A DNA stretch of 16,488 bases, taken from the NCBI GenBank assembly GCA_026982255.1, contig JALSHL010000176.1:1-16488 (forward strand), read 5' to 3'. Positions 1-6,740 of the stretch are shown here, piece by piece (positions within the stretch are counted from its first letter, which is position 1; the number at the start of each line of letters is the position of its first letter). The notes beneath the pieces were generated by a model. The model saw only the letters and a program-made list of their open reading frames with translations. It searched no databases and was not told the origin of the DNA. This DNA is from Paracoccaceae bacterium. GTDB taxonomy: Bacteria; Pseudomonadota; Alphaproteobacteria; Rhodobacterales; Rhodobacteraceae. Position numbers and translations under genes: made by a program.

Positions 1-23
1 AATTTTCGTAAACGTCGTGGAAA

Positions 24-566
24 TTATTCCCCGATAAACCGCACCGCGCCGATGTGGTCGAGGTTGCGGTTGCGCTGCGCGTAGTCGATGCCGTAGCCGA
101 CGACAAACTTGTCGGGGATCTCGAAACCGATCCAGTCGGCGGAAATATCCACCTCGCGGCGCGAGGGTTTGTCGAGCAGGGCACAGATTTTCAGGCGTTT
201 CGGGTTGCGGGTCTGCAACATCTCGGTCACCTGTTTCAGGGTGTGGCCGGTATCGACGATGTCTTCCACCACCAGCACGTCGCGGCCCTCGATCTCTCCG
301 CGGATGTCTTTCAGGATGCGGACCTCGCGGCTGCTCTCGGTGGAATTGCCGTAGGAGGAGGTTTCGAGGAAGTCGATCTCGCACGGCAGGTCAAGCTCGC
401 GGGCGAGGTCGGCGATGAACACGAACGATCCGCGCAGCAGGCCGATCACGATCAGCTTGTCGGTGTCGGCGAAATATTCGGAAATCTCGCGCGCCAGCGA
501 TTCCACCCGCGCGGCGATGGATTTGGCCGAAATCATCTCGTCGATGACATAATTTGAATGGTCCAT
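24..566 (-). CDS. hpt: Hypoxanthine phosphoribosyltransferase
   Basis: This 180-residue cytoplasmic enzyme transfers the phosphoribosyl group of PRPP to hypoxanthine (often also guanine), giving IMP/GMP in purine salvage. The PRPP-binding loop VVEDIVDTGHT lies at residues 99-109, preceded by the acidic ED pair typical of type I phosphoribosyltransferases. The early LLRGSF loop (43-48), the SYG flexible loop (71-73) and the C-terminal DKFVVGYGIDY segment (152-162), which contacts the base, are all present. Length matches the bacterial Hpt family (about 175-185 residues). The ATG at 564-566 is supported by a Shine-Dalgarno AAGGGC on the minus strand (plus 573-578), about 6-7 bases away. The gene stops 23 bases from the window edge, so its downstream context is unseen. 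It diverges from ratA across a 105-base gap. Identification is firm; exact base preference cannot be read from sequence. Confidence 0.95.
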   Translation of the reverse strand: MDHSNYVIDEMISAKSIAARVESLAREISEYFADTDKLIVIGLLRGSFVFIADLARELDLPCEIDFLETSSYGNSTESSREVRILKDIRGEIEGRDVLVVEDIVDTGHTLKQVTEMLQTRNPKRLKICALLDKPSRREVDISADWIGFEIPDKFVVGYGIDYAQRNRNLDHIGAVRFIGE

Positions 567-596
567 ACAGAAGCCCTTGTGAATCGCCCTATGTTA

Positions 597-611
597 GCGC
601 ATTTAAAGCGC
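597..611. repeat. Imperfect palindrome in the hpt/ratA divergent region
   Basis: GCGCATTTAAAGCGC is a 15-base near-palindrome with one mismatched pair and a TTTAAA core. It sits between the divergent hpt and ratA starts (31 bases from hpt, 61 from ratA). It could be an operator or simply the AT-rich part of the hpt promoter. I recognise no specific regulator's consensus. Confidence 0.3.
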
Positions 612-671
612 AAAGCCCCGCGACAATCCATCCCGTGGCACAGATTGATTTACGGGAGCATATAAGCCCCT

Positions 672-1130
672 ATGCCGACACACGCCGAAAAACGTATCAT
701 GCCGCACAGCGCGCAGCAGATGTATGATCTGATTGCCGATATCAACGCCTATCCGCAGTTCCTGCCATGGTGTGTGGGCGCGCGTATCCGCAAACGCACG
801 ATGATGCCGGACGGCTCCGAAGTGCTGGACGCCGATCTGGTGATCTCGTTCAAGCTGTTTCGCGAGAAATTCGGCTCGCGCGTGACGCTTTATCCCGACG
901 AGCGCCGGATCGACGTGGAATATCTGGACGGGCCGTTCCGCTATCTGAACAACCACTGGCAGTTCACGCAGCTGGAGGACGGCACCTGCGAGGTGGATTT
1001 CTTCGTCGATTTCGAATTCAAGTCCGCGATGTTGCAGGCCGTGATCGGCGTGGTGTTCAACGAGGCGATGCAGCGGATTGTGCGCGCCTTCGAGCAGCGC
1101 GCACAGGATCTCTACGGCTCTACGACGTAA
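672..1130 (+). CDS. RatA/Coq10-family START-like protein, probable ubiquinone-binding chaperone
   Basis: This 152-residue protein is a single SRPBCC/START-like domain of the Coq10/RatA (YfjG) family. These proteins bind hydrophobic ligands; the mitochondrial relative binds ubiquinone, and E. coli RatA has been reported to affect 70S ribosome assembly. Family marks are the N-terminal MPTHAEKR, the helix MYDLIADINAYPQFLPWC (residues 17-34), the loop DGPFRYLNNHW (86-96), and the C-terminal amphipathic helix that normally closes the cavity (about 116-147). The ATG at 672 matches the usual family N-terminus; a GGGAG at 654-658 is a rather distant Shine-Dalgarno (13 bases). The TATAAG at 661-666 would put transcription start almost on the ATG if used as a -10, but no good -35 accompanies it. 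No RatB-like partner is adjacent, so a toxin role is not supported; in alphaproteobacteria a quinone-related role is more likely. The 3' end overlaps amt by 11 bases. Confidence 0.88.
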   Translation: MPTHAEKRIMPHSAQQMYDLIADINAYPQFLPWCVGARIRKRTMMPDGSEVLDADLVISFKLFREKFGSRVTLYPDERRIDVEYLDGPFRYLNNHWQFTQLEDGTCEVDFFVDFEFKSAMLQAVIGVVFNEAMQRIVRAFEQRAQDLYGSTT

Positions 1131-1138
1131 GGTCGTAG
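1120..1138. repeat. Inverted repeat covering both stop codons of the ratA/amt overlap
   Basis: CTACGAC (1120-1126) and GTCGTAG (1132-1138) form a perfect 7-bp inverted repeat around a 5-base loop, GTAAG. The ratA TAA (1128-1130) lies in the loop and the amt TAG (complement of 1120-1122) lies at the base of one arm, so the two convergent transcripts would each end in the same hairpin. There is no U-run, so a bidirectional terminator or 3'-end stabiliser is only inferred. Confidence 0.4.
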
Positions 1139-2301
1139 GCGCGCTCGCCGTGGGAGGAGAGGTCGAGTCCGGTGGACTCGTCCTCGGGACTGACGCGGAT
1201 TTTCAGGAAGATTTGCAGGACCTTGATAATCAGCGTGGTGACGACGAGGGTAAACACCCCGACAATCGCCAGCGTGCCGAGTTGTGCGCCCCATGCGCCG
1301 GCGCCGAAGACCGCGATCATGATGGTGCCGAAGATGCCGCCGACGCCATGCACCGCGAACACATCCAGCGTGTCGTCGATCCTGATTTTGTTTTTGACGA
1401 TGTTGACGGCCTCTTGCGTGATGATTCCGGCAATGGCGCCGATGATCAGGGCCTCTACCGGTCCGACGAAGCCCGAGGCGGGAGTGATGGAGGCAAGGCC
1501 CGCGATGGCCCCGGTGGCGAGGCCGAGAAGCGAGGCGGTGCCGTAGCGGATTTTTTCATACAGCACCCATGTCAGCGAGGCGGTGGCGGCGGAAATATGC
1601 GTAACCACCAGCGCCATGGCCGCGCCACCGTCGGCGGCCAGTTGCGATCCGGCGTTGAAGCCGAACCAGCCGACCCAGAGCATCGAGGCGCCGATCATCA
1701 CCATGCCCGGATTATGCGGCGGTTTCGATTTGTCGCGGCGCGGGCCGAGGATGAAGGCGATAACCAGTGCCGCGATGGCGGCGGTTTCGTGTACCACGAC
1801 ACCGCCGGCGAAGTCCCGCACGCCGGTTTCGCCGAAAATACCGCCGTCCGACAGGAATCCGCCGCCCCAGATCCAGTGGGCGACAGGGGCGTAGACCAGC
1901 AGCATCCACAGACCGGAAAAGGCGAGGACGAAGGCGAAGGATATCCGCTCGACATAGGCGCCGACGATCAGCGCGGGGGTGATGATGGCGAAGGTCATCT
2001 GGAAGGCGAAGAACAGCACCTCCGGGATGGAGCCGAACAGAGTGTCGGCGTCAACGCCGCTCAGGAAAGCCTTGGTGAGGCCGCCCCAGTAGCCGGTCTC
2101 GCCCGGGCCGAAGGCGATGGAATAGCCCGCCGCCAGCCACAGGATCGTCATCAGGCTGGCGATCGACATGGTTTGCATCAGGACGGAAAGGACATTTCGC
2201 GACCGCACCAGTCCGCCGTAAAACAGCGCCAGTCCGGGCAATGTCATAAAAAGAACGAGGGCCGTAGCAACGATGATCCAGGCGGTATCTGCGCCAACCA
2301 T
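1120..2301 (-). CDS. amt: Ammonium transporter, Amt/AmtB family
   Basis: This 393-residue polytopic inner-membrane protein of the Amt/MEP/Rh family conducts ammonium into the cell. The signature DFAGGVVVHETAAIAAL (163-179) carries the first pore histidine, H171. The second is H318 in DDTLDVFAVHGVGG. The upper Phe gate is F104 (in QMTFAII), and FNAGS (215-219) is intact. About eleven membrane helices can be traced. The protein begins directly with helix 1, without the cleaved signal peptide of E. coli AmtB. The C-terminal tail (ESTGLDLSSHGERAY, about 375-389) is the region that normally meets the PII protein GlnK. An AAGGGA Shine-Dalgarno (plus 2310-2315) lies 8 bases from the ATG. Unlike the usual glnK-amtB pair, no glnK lies beside it. 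The E171+1/T pair after H171 (HET rather than the common HIN) is a subfamily difference. NtrC control is plausible but no binding site was recognised. Confidence 0.95.
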   Translation of the reverse strand: MVGADTAWIIVATALVLFMTLPGLALFYGGLVRSRNVLSVLMQTMSIASLMTILWLAAGYSIAFGPGETGYWGGLTKAFLSGVDADTLFGSIPEVLFFAFQMTFAIITPALIVGAYVERISFAFVLAFSGLWMLLVYAPVAHWIWGGGFLSDGGIFGETGVRDFAGGVVVHETAAIAALVIAFILGPRRDKSKPPHNPGMVMIGASMLWVGWFGFNAGSQLAADGGAAMALVVTHISAATASLTWVLYEKIRYGTASLLGLATGAIAGLASITPASGFVGPVEALIIGAIAGIITQEAVNIVKNKIRIDDTLDVFAVHGVGGIFGTIMIAVFGAGAWGAQLGTLAIVGVFTLVVTTLIIKVLQIFLKIRVSPEDESTGLDLSSHGERAYDLTS

Positions 2302-2474
2302 ATCTGTATTCCCTTTTATTGTTTATTGCGCCCGCCTTTGCCGACGGTTTCGCGGCGGGAATAGCGCGGAAGGGCAGCCTCGGGATGGCAAAACCGGCCG
2401 AATCGGGCAGTTTGTCGCGCCATTGCCTGTAAAATAGGCTGAATTTCAGGATGTCGCCCAGATTTTAGGCAAAA
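2302..2474 (-). promoter_or_regulatory. amt upstream region (173 bp), candidate promoter tract
   Basis: This gap between the pncC stop and amt start is more AT-rich than its surroundings. On the minus strand a perfect TATAAT (plus 2474-2479) overlaps the pncC stop but has no matching -35. A small hairpin (plus 2425-2439, GCCTGT/ATAGGC with an AAA loop) and an 11-bp palindrome CTGAATTTCAG (about plus 2439-2449) follow it. A sigma-54 -24/-12 element could not be confirmed. The gap suggests amt has its own promoter rather than pure read-through from pncC, but the exact promoter is undetermined. Confidence 0.3.
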
Positions 2475-2960
2475 TTATAAAACCTGCGCTTTTTCGAGCA
2501 GCAGCGTCAGGGCAGTTTCCACCGTGGCCATACGCACCGCGTCGCGCCCGAGCGGGCCGAACTCGCGGACCGATGTTTCCACACCGTCGGCGGTGGCGAC
2601 GGCGAACCAGACGCGGCCTTCGGGCTTGTCACCGTCCGCACCGGGTCCGGCGACTCCGGTGACGGCCACGCTGAGCGCGGCATCGGAGGCGGTCAGCGCG
2701 CCAAGCGCCATCTGGCGGGCGACCGGTTCGGAAACCGCGCCGTGGTCGCGCAACATGGCTGCGGGCACGCCGAGCAGGGCGGTTTTGGACGGATAGGAAT
2801 AGGTGACAAAACCGCGATCGACCACGGCGGAGGATCCGGCGATGTCGGTCAGGGCGGCGGCGATCATGCCGCCGGTGCAGCTCTCGGCTGTGGCGACCAT
2901 CCAGCCGCGCGACTTGCAGGCCTCCAGCACATCGCTTGCAAGCTGCGGGAACCCGATCAC
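2475..2960 (-). CDS. pncC: NMN amidohydrolase-like protein (PncC / CinA C-terminal domain)
   Basis: This 161-residue stand-alone CinA C-terminal domain is the form that, in characterised PncC enzymes, deamidates nicotinamide mononucleotide to nicotinate mononucleotide in pyridine-nucleotide recycling. The family signature ESCTGG is at residues 26-31, the DRGFVTYS strand at 48-55, and the TGVAGPG loop at 101-107. Length (about 160) matches single-domain PncC; the N-terminal molybdopterin-like CinA domain is absent, as is normal for this form. The start is a GTG (complement of 2958-2960) whose GTGA overlaps the pgpA TGA, giving tight translational coupling; no strong Shine-Dalgarno is seen, consistent with re-initiation. 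It is the last gene of the ispDF-pgpA-pncC unit. Family assignment is firm; enzymatic activity is inferred from the family. Confidence 0.88.
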   Translation of the reverse strand: MIGFPQLASDVLEACKSRGWMVATAESCTGGMIAAALTDIAGSSAVVDRGFVTYSYPSKTALLGVPAAMLRDHGAVSEPVARQMALGALTASDAALSVAVTGVAGPGADGDKPEGRVWFAVATADGVETSVREFGPLGRDAVRMATVETALTLLLEKAQVL

Positions 2961-3448
2961 TGGATCAGCCCGTGGTAAATTCCGGCAGCCGCCATCACCA
3001 CGACAGCAGCCATCAGGCCAGCGATTACGTCATCGAGGATGACGCCGAGCGGTGTGTGTTTGCGGTCGGCCCAGCCGACGGGGCCGGGCTTCCAGATGTC
3101 GAACAGACGGAAGAATATGAAGGCCGTGACCCATCCGGGGTAGGGGAACAGCCATTGCGGCTGATCATTGGCCCACATGCCGTAGGAGAGCGGCAGCAGG
3201 GCGATCCAGATACCGACAACCTCGTCAATCACGATTTCCGAAGGGTCGTGGTTGTCCTTGCCCGCCGTCTCGACCTTGATGGCCCACCAGCCGGTCAGAA
3301 AGGCGACGATGGTGGCGACAAGCAGGCCCGGGAAGCCGAGCAGCCCGTGCAAGATCCACGCCACCGGAATGGCGGCGGCGGTGCCCCATGTGCCGGGGGC
3401 CTTGGGCAGCAGCCCGATTCCGAAAAAGGTCGTGATAAGCCGTGTCAT
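2957..3448 (-). CDS. pgpA: Phosphatidylglycerophosphatase A
   Basis: This 163-residue inner-membrane phosphatase removes the phosphate from phosphatidylglycerophosphate to make phosphatidylglycerol. The family marks are KAPGTWGT (16-23), IDEVVGIWI (74-82), the RLFDIWKPGP segment (114-123) and the C-terminal DDVIAG (139-144). The acidic residues D75/E76 and D139/D140 are the usual metal-binding candidates. Three to four hydrophobic segments can be seen, for example about 25-52, 74-90, 105-118 and 138-155. The open frame extends upstream to 3742, but that part lies inside ispDF in another frame. The ATG at 3446-3448 gives the family N-terminus and the usual length. That ATG overlaps the ispDF TGA (ATGA), and its own TGA overlaps the pncC GTG, so it sits in the middle of a coupled three-gene unit. 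No good Shine-Dalgarno precedes it. Confidence 0.92.
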   Translation of the reverse strand: MTRLITTFFGIGLLPKAPGTWGTAAAIPVAWILHGLLGFPGLLVATIVAFLTGWWAIKVETAGKDNHDPSEIVIDEVVGIWIALLPLSYGMWANDQPQWLFPYPGWVTAFIFFRLFDIWKPGPVGWADRKHTPLGVILDDVIAGLMAAVVVMAAAGIYHGLIQ

Positions 3449-4590
3449 GATTTTACCAGTGTTGCTGTGGCCATGGCGGCGATACCCTCGCCGCGGCCGG
3501 TGAAACCGAGTTTTTCCGAAGTGGTCGCCTTGACCGAAACGCGATCGGCCGGAATGCCGAGGAGCAAAGCCATACGCTCGCGCATTTTCAGGGCATGCGG
3601 TCCGATTTTCGGCCGTTCGCAAATAATGGTGCAATCGACGTTGGAAATGGCGAATTCCCGCGCTGCCGCCCGTTCGACCGCCTTGGTCAGGAAAATGGCG
3701 GAGTTGGCACCTTTCCATTCCTCCTCGCTCGGCGGAAACCACTGGCCTATGTCGCCTTCGGCCAGCGCACCGAATATGGCGTCGGTGACCGCGTGCATGG
3801 CCACATCGGCGTCGGAATGTCCGGCAAGCGACTGGTCATGCGCGATACGGATACCGCAAAGGGTGACGTGGTCGCCGTCGGTGAATTTATGCACGTCGAA
3901 ACCGTTTCCGGTGCGAATATCCATGTGTTTGTCCAGCATTTTCGCCGCCCGCTCGAAATCAGTGGGCGTAGTGAGTTTGAAATTTTCCGGTGCGCCTTCG
4001 GTGATCGCGACCTTGTAACCGGCGGCGAAGGCCACCGCCACATCGTCAAGCGCCGGAGCTTTGGCGGCGCGGTGTGCCGACAGGATGGCGTCGAAATGGA
4101 AACCCTGCGGGGTTTGCGCGCGATAGAGGCTCTCGCGCGGTTGCTCGGCCAGAATACGGCCGCGCCCGCCTTTCCAGAGCGCATCGACCACCGGCAGGGC
4201 CGGGAAGGCGGCCTTGTGGGTTGCCAGCGCCGCCAGAACGCCGGAAATCACCGCGTGACTGACAAAGGGGCGGGCGGCGTCGTGAATCAACACGGTTTCG
4301 GGGGCGTGTTGTTCGAGCGCCTCCAGCCCCTTGAGGACAGAGTCCTGCCGCTCCGCGCCACCGAAAACCGAGGGCAGGATGCCCTCCATGCCGCTGGTGG
4401 CAATGGCGTAGCGGCCGGCGTCGTCGGGGTGGATGACCACCTGCACCGCATCCACTTCGGGGTGCGACAGCAGGGAGTCGATGGTCCGGCGCAGGACCGT
4501 CACGCCGCCGAGCGCACGATACTGTTTCGGCACATCGCCACCGGCACGGGTGCCGCGGCCCGCGGCAACTATCAGGGCTATCGTTTTCAT
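3445..4590 (-). CDS. ispDF: Bifunctional IspD/IspF enzyme of the MEP isoprenoid pathway
   Basis: This 381-residue fusion carries two non-consecutive steps of the methylerythritol phosphate pathway. The IspD half (about 1-220) converts MEP plus CTP to CDP-ME; it has the nucleotide-binding AAGRGTRAGGDVPKQ (9-23), HDAARPFV (103-110), the RAQTPQGF segment (157-164) and NFKLTTPTD (203-211). The IspF half (about 223-381) starts at MDIRTGNGFDVH. It makes ME-cyclodiphosphate and shows the metal ligands D232 and H234 plus H266 in HSDADVAMHAVTDA. KATTSEKLGFTGRGEG (354-369) is the C-terminal IspF signature. Such fusions are typical of alphaproteobacteria, in which the IspE step is encoded elsewhere. The ATG at 4588-4590 begins the standard MKTIALIVAAG. 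A GGAG lies only 2 bases upstream, so the ribosome site is poor. It is the first gene of the minus-strand unit and diverges from dusB. Confidence 0.96.
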   Translation of the reverse strand: MKTIALIVAAGRGTRAGGDVPKQYRALGGVTVLRRTIDSLLSHPEVDAVQVVIHPDDAGRYAIATSGMEGILPSVFGGAERQDSVLKGLEALEQHAPETVLIHDAARPFVSHAVISGVLAALATHKAAFPALPVVDALWKGGRGRILAEQPRESLYRAQTPQGFHFDAILSAHRAAKAPALDDVAVAFAAGYKVAITEGAPENFKLTTPTDFERAAKMLDKHMDIRTGNGFDVHKFTDGDHVTLCGIRIAHDQSLAGHSDADVAMHAVTDAIFGALAEGDIGQWFPPSEEEWKGANSAIFLTKAVERAAAREFAISNVDCTIICERPKIGPHALKMRERMALLLGIPADRVSVKATTSEKLGFTGRGEGIAAMATATLVKS

Positions 4591-4686
4591 GGCTCCGGTT
4601 TAGAGCAAGGGCGCGCGGCCCTCAACCATTGTCGCACCGGAATACTTGGTGTATGTCGGGGTGAATCTGCACAAGGAATAGGCAAA
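4591..4686. promoter_or_regulatory. Divergent ispDF/dusB promoter region
   Basis: This 96-base gap must hold promoters for both the ispDF unit and the dusB-ntr unit. For dusB, TTGTCG (4629-4634) and TATGTC (4652-4657) are separated by 17 bases, a weak sigma-70-like pair (4/6 and 3/6 matches), leaving a leader of about 22-24 bases. For ispDF no convincing pair was found. A short GC inverted repeat, AGGGC-GCGCG-GCCCT, lies near 4608-4622. Promoter placement is tentative. Confidence 0.3.
4673..4677 (+). promoter_or_regulatory. Shine-Dalgarno that fixes the dusB GTG start
   Basis: AAGGA at 4673-4677 lies 9 bases before the GTG at 4687. The open frame runs much further upstream, through the antisense of ispDF, and the first in-frame ATG (4741) would delete part of the FMN-binding PPVLLAPMAG strand. 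The ribosome site therefore selects the GTG. Confidence 0.7.
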
Positions 4687-5670
4687 GTGTCCATAACGCT
4701 GGGAAATATAGCAGTCGGCCCGCCGGTATTGCTGGCACCGATGGCGGGAATCACCGATTTGCCGTTCCGCAACATCGTGCAGGGTTTCGGCGCCGGTCTG
4801 GTGGTGTCCGAGATGATCGCCAGTCAGGAAATGGTGCAGGCGCGCAGCACGCCGCATTTGCGGGCGGAACTGGGGCTGGACGGCAGCCGCACCGCCGTAC
4901 AGATCGCGGGACGCGAGGCCGGCTGGATGGGGGAATGTGCGCGGATGCTCGAAGGGCAGGGGGCGCGGATAATCGACATCAACATGGGCTGTCCGGCGAA
5001 ACGGGTGACCAGCGGCTATTCCGGTTCGGCCCTGATGAAAGCACCGGACCACGCGCTTTCGCTGATCGAGGCAGTCGTGGCGGCGGTGGATGTGCCGGTG
5101 ACGCTGAAGATGCGGCTTGGCTGGGATGACGATTGCCTGAACGCACCGGATATTGCGCGCCGTGCCGAGGAAGCGGGCGTGCAGATGGTGACGGTTCACG
5201 GGCGCACGCGCTGCCAGTTTTACAAGGGGTCGGCCGACTGGGCCGCGATTGGGGCGGTGAAACAAGCCGTAAGCATTCCGGTGATTGCCAACGGCGATAT
5301 TGTCGACACGGCCAGCGCACGGCAGGCGCTGGCGCTGTCGGGGGCCGACGGGGTGATGATCGGGCGCGGGGCCGAGGGGCGGCCGTGGATACTGGCGCAG
5401 GTGGCGGCGGAACTGGCGGGGCAGACCTATACCCCGCCACGCGGTGCGGCGCTGGCAGCGGTTATTCTGGAACATTACGAGGCGATGATTGCCTTCTACG
5501 GTGCGGAAACCGGCGTGAAAACCGCGCGCAAACACCTGAGCTGGTATCTGGAGCGGCTGGCGGGCGGGGCGGAATTGCGCGCCCGTATCATCCGCGAAAC
5601 CGATCCGGCGCGGGTTCTGCGCGAATTGCGGGCCGGTTTGCCCGATTGTCAGGCGCTGGAGGCGGCATGA
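4687..5670 (+). CDS. dusB: tRNA-dihydrouridine synthase B (NifR3)
   Basis: This 327-residue flavoenzyme reduces uridine to dihydrouridine in tRNA, using FMN and NAD(P)H. The TIM-barrel N-terminus LLAPMAGITDLPFR (15-28) binds FMN. The catalytic cysteine is C102 in INMGCPAKRV. K141 (TLKMRLGW), H171 (VHGRTR) and the phosphate-binding ANGDI (201-205) and GADGVMIGRGA (219-229) complete the active site. The C-terminal helical domain (about 255-320) has the KTARKHLSWYL motif seen in DusB. A GTG start is chosen because of the AAGGA ribosome site and the usual family length of about 320-340. In Rhodobacter capsulatus this gene was named nifR3 because it leads the ntrBC operon, and the same arrangement occurs here. 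Its TGA overlaps the ntrB ATG (ATGA). It probably carries the promoter for the whole ntrBC block. Confidence 0.94.
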   Translation: MSITLGNIAVGPPVLLAPMAGITDLPFRNIVQGFGAGLVVSEMIASQEMVQARSTPHLRAELGLDGSRTAVQIAGREAGWMGECARMLEGQGARIIDINMGCPAKRVTSGYSGSALMKAPDHALSLIEAVVAAVDVPVTLKMRLGWDDDCLNAPDIARRAEEAGVQMVTVHGRTRCQFYKGSADWAAIGAVKQAVSIPVIANGDIVDTASARQALALSGADGVMIGRGAEGRPWILAQVAAELAGQTYTPPRGAALAAVILEHYEAMIAFYGAETGVKTARKHLSWYLERLAGGAELRARIIRETDPARVLRELRAGLPDCQALEAA

Positions 5671-6740
5671 GGGATTACGAGGCATTATGGAGTGCCATCC
5701 CCTATCCGGCCTTTGTCATCGGGGAAAATGGCCATGTGGCGGCCTGCAACAGCGCGGCGGAGGTGTTTGCCTCTACCTCGCAAAAACAGATGCAGGCGCG
5801 GCCGCTGGCGGATTTTGTCGGCGCGGGCAGCGCCGTTGTCGATGTGGTGGAGCAGGCGCGGGCGGGGGGATCCTCGGTCGTGCTGCATGATGTGGAGGTC
5901 GTCTGGGCCGATATCGCGCCGCGGCTGAACAACCTGCATGCCTCGGCCATGGCGAATGGCGAGGTGCTGTTGCTGTGCCATCCGCGCGGGCTGGCGGAAA
6001 AGATGGACCGCTCGCTGACGCACCGCGCGGCGGCGCGCTCCGTCACGGGAATGGCGGCGATGTTGGCGCACGAGATCCGCAATCCGCTGGCCGGTATCAA
6101 CGGCGCGGCGCAATTGCTGGCCATGAGCGCGACGGACGAGGATCAGGAACTGACACAGCTTATCCAGGACGAGATCAAGCGCATCGGCGATCTGGTGGCG
6201 CGGGTCGAACAATTCGGTGATCTGCGCCCCGCCAGCCGCGAGGCGGTGAATATCCACGATGTGCTGGACCGCGCCAAACGGGCCGCGACCGCCGGTTTCG
6301 CCACCCATGCGCGGTTTGTTGAAGAATACGATCCCTCGCTGCCGCCGGTGGCGGGCAATGCGGACCAGTTGATACAGGTATTCCTGAACCTGTTCAAAAA
6401 CGCTGCCGAGGCCATCCCCGAGGTTGGCGGAAGCATCACCATCAAGACGGCCTTCCGGCAGGGGGTGCGGCTGCAACTGCCGGGGCAGAAATCGGAAAGC
6501 CTGCCGCTGGAGGTCTCGGTCATCGACAACGGGCCGGGGATTCCGAAAAACCTGATCGACGATATTTTCGACCCTTTTGTCAGTTCGAAGGCGGCGGGAA
6601 CGGGGCTGGGGTTGTCGCTGGTCTCGAAGATCATCGCGGATCATGGCGGTGTGGTGGAATGTGATTCACACCCCGGCCGCACGCGATTCCGCGTGTTGCT
6701 GCCGATCTGGCGCGAACACAAAAACACGGAGGCCGGATAA
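5667..6740 (+). CDS. ntrB: Nitrogen regulation sensor histidine kinase NtrB
   Basis: This 357-residue soluble histidine kinase/phosphatase controls the phosphorylation of NtrC in response to nitrogen status relayed by PII proteins. An N-terminal PAS-like sensor domain (about 5-110) contains no membrane segment. The H-box MLAHEIRNPLAGINGAAQ (132-149) carries the phospho-accepting H135. The N-box NLFKNAAEAI is at 241-250, VIDNGPGIP (285-293) is the G1 box, FDPFVSSKAAGTGLGLSL (301-318) covers the F and G2 boxes, and the ATPase domain ends near 347. The ATG at 5667-5669 overlaps the dusB stop and has a strong GGAGG at 5658-5662, 4 bases away. The much longer open frame upstream lies inside dusB and is not used. 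The TAA overlaps the ntrC ATG by one base, so kinase and regulator are translationally coupled. Length is typical of NtrB. Confidence 0.95.
   Translation: MRDYEALWSAIPYPAFVIGENGHVAACNSAAEVFASTSQKQMQARPLADFVGAGSAVVDVVEQARAGGSSVVLHDVEVVWADIAPRLNNLHASAMANGEVLLLCHPRGLAEKMDRSLTHRAAARSVTGMAAMLAHEIRNPLAGINGAAQLLAMSATDEDQELTQLIQDEIKRIGDLVARVEQFGDLRPASREAVNIHDVLDRAKRAATAGFATHARFVEEYDPSLPPVAGNADQLIQVFLNLFKNAAEAIPEVGGSITIKTAFRQGVRLQLPGQKSESLPLEVSVIDNGPGIPKNLIDDIFDPFVSSKAAGTGLGLSLVSKIIADHGGVVECDSHPGRTRFRVLLPIWREHKNTEAG

Noticed and set aside
636..650. TGGCAC resembling a sigma-54 -24 element before ratA
   Set aside because: The -12 position reads TT where GC is needed.
672..1130. Toxin-antitoxin interpretation of the RatA-like gene
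   Set aside because: No RatB or antitoxin-like neighbour; the gene is flanked by hpt and amt, and Coq10-type START proteins in alphaproteobacteria fit a quinone-related role better.
1078..2364. 428-residue plus-strand open frame opposite amt
   Set aside because: Low-complexity G/D/R/H-rich product, antisense to a complete ammonium transporter gene.
2407..2422. Sigma-54-like element upstream of amt (minus strand TGGCGCG...CTGC)
   Set aside because: The GG-to-GC distance is one base too long for a -24/-12 promoter, and the -12 element lacks TTGC.
3449..3742. N-terminal extension of the pgpA frame
   Set aside because: It lies within ispDF in another frame; the ATG at 3446-3448 gives the family N-terminus and couples to the ispDF stop.
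3595..4686. Long N-terminal extension of the dusB frame
   Set aside because: The extension runs antisense to ispDF and has no homology to Dus proteins; the GTG at 4687 with AAGGA upstream gives the normal length.
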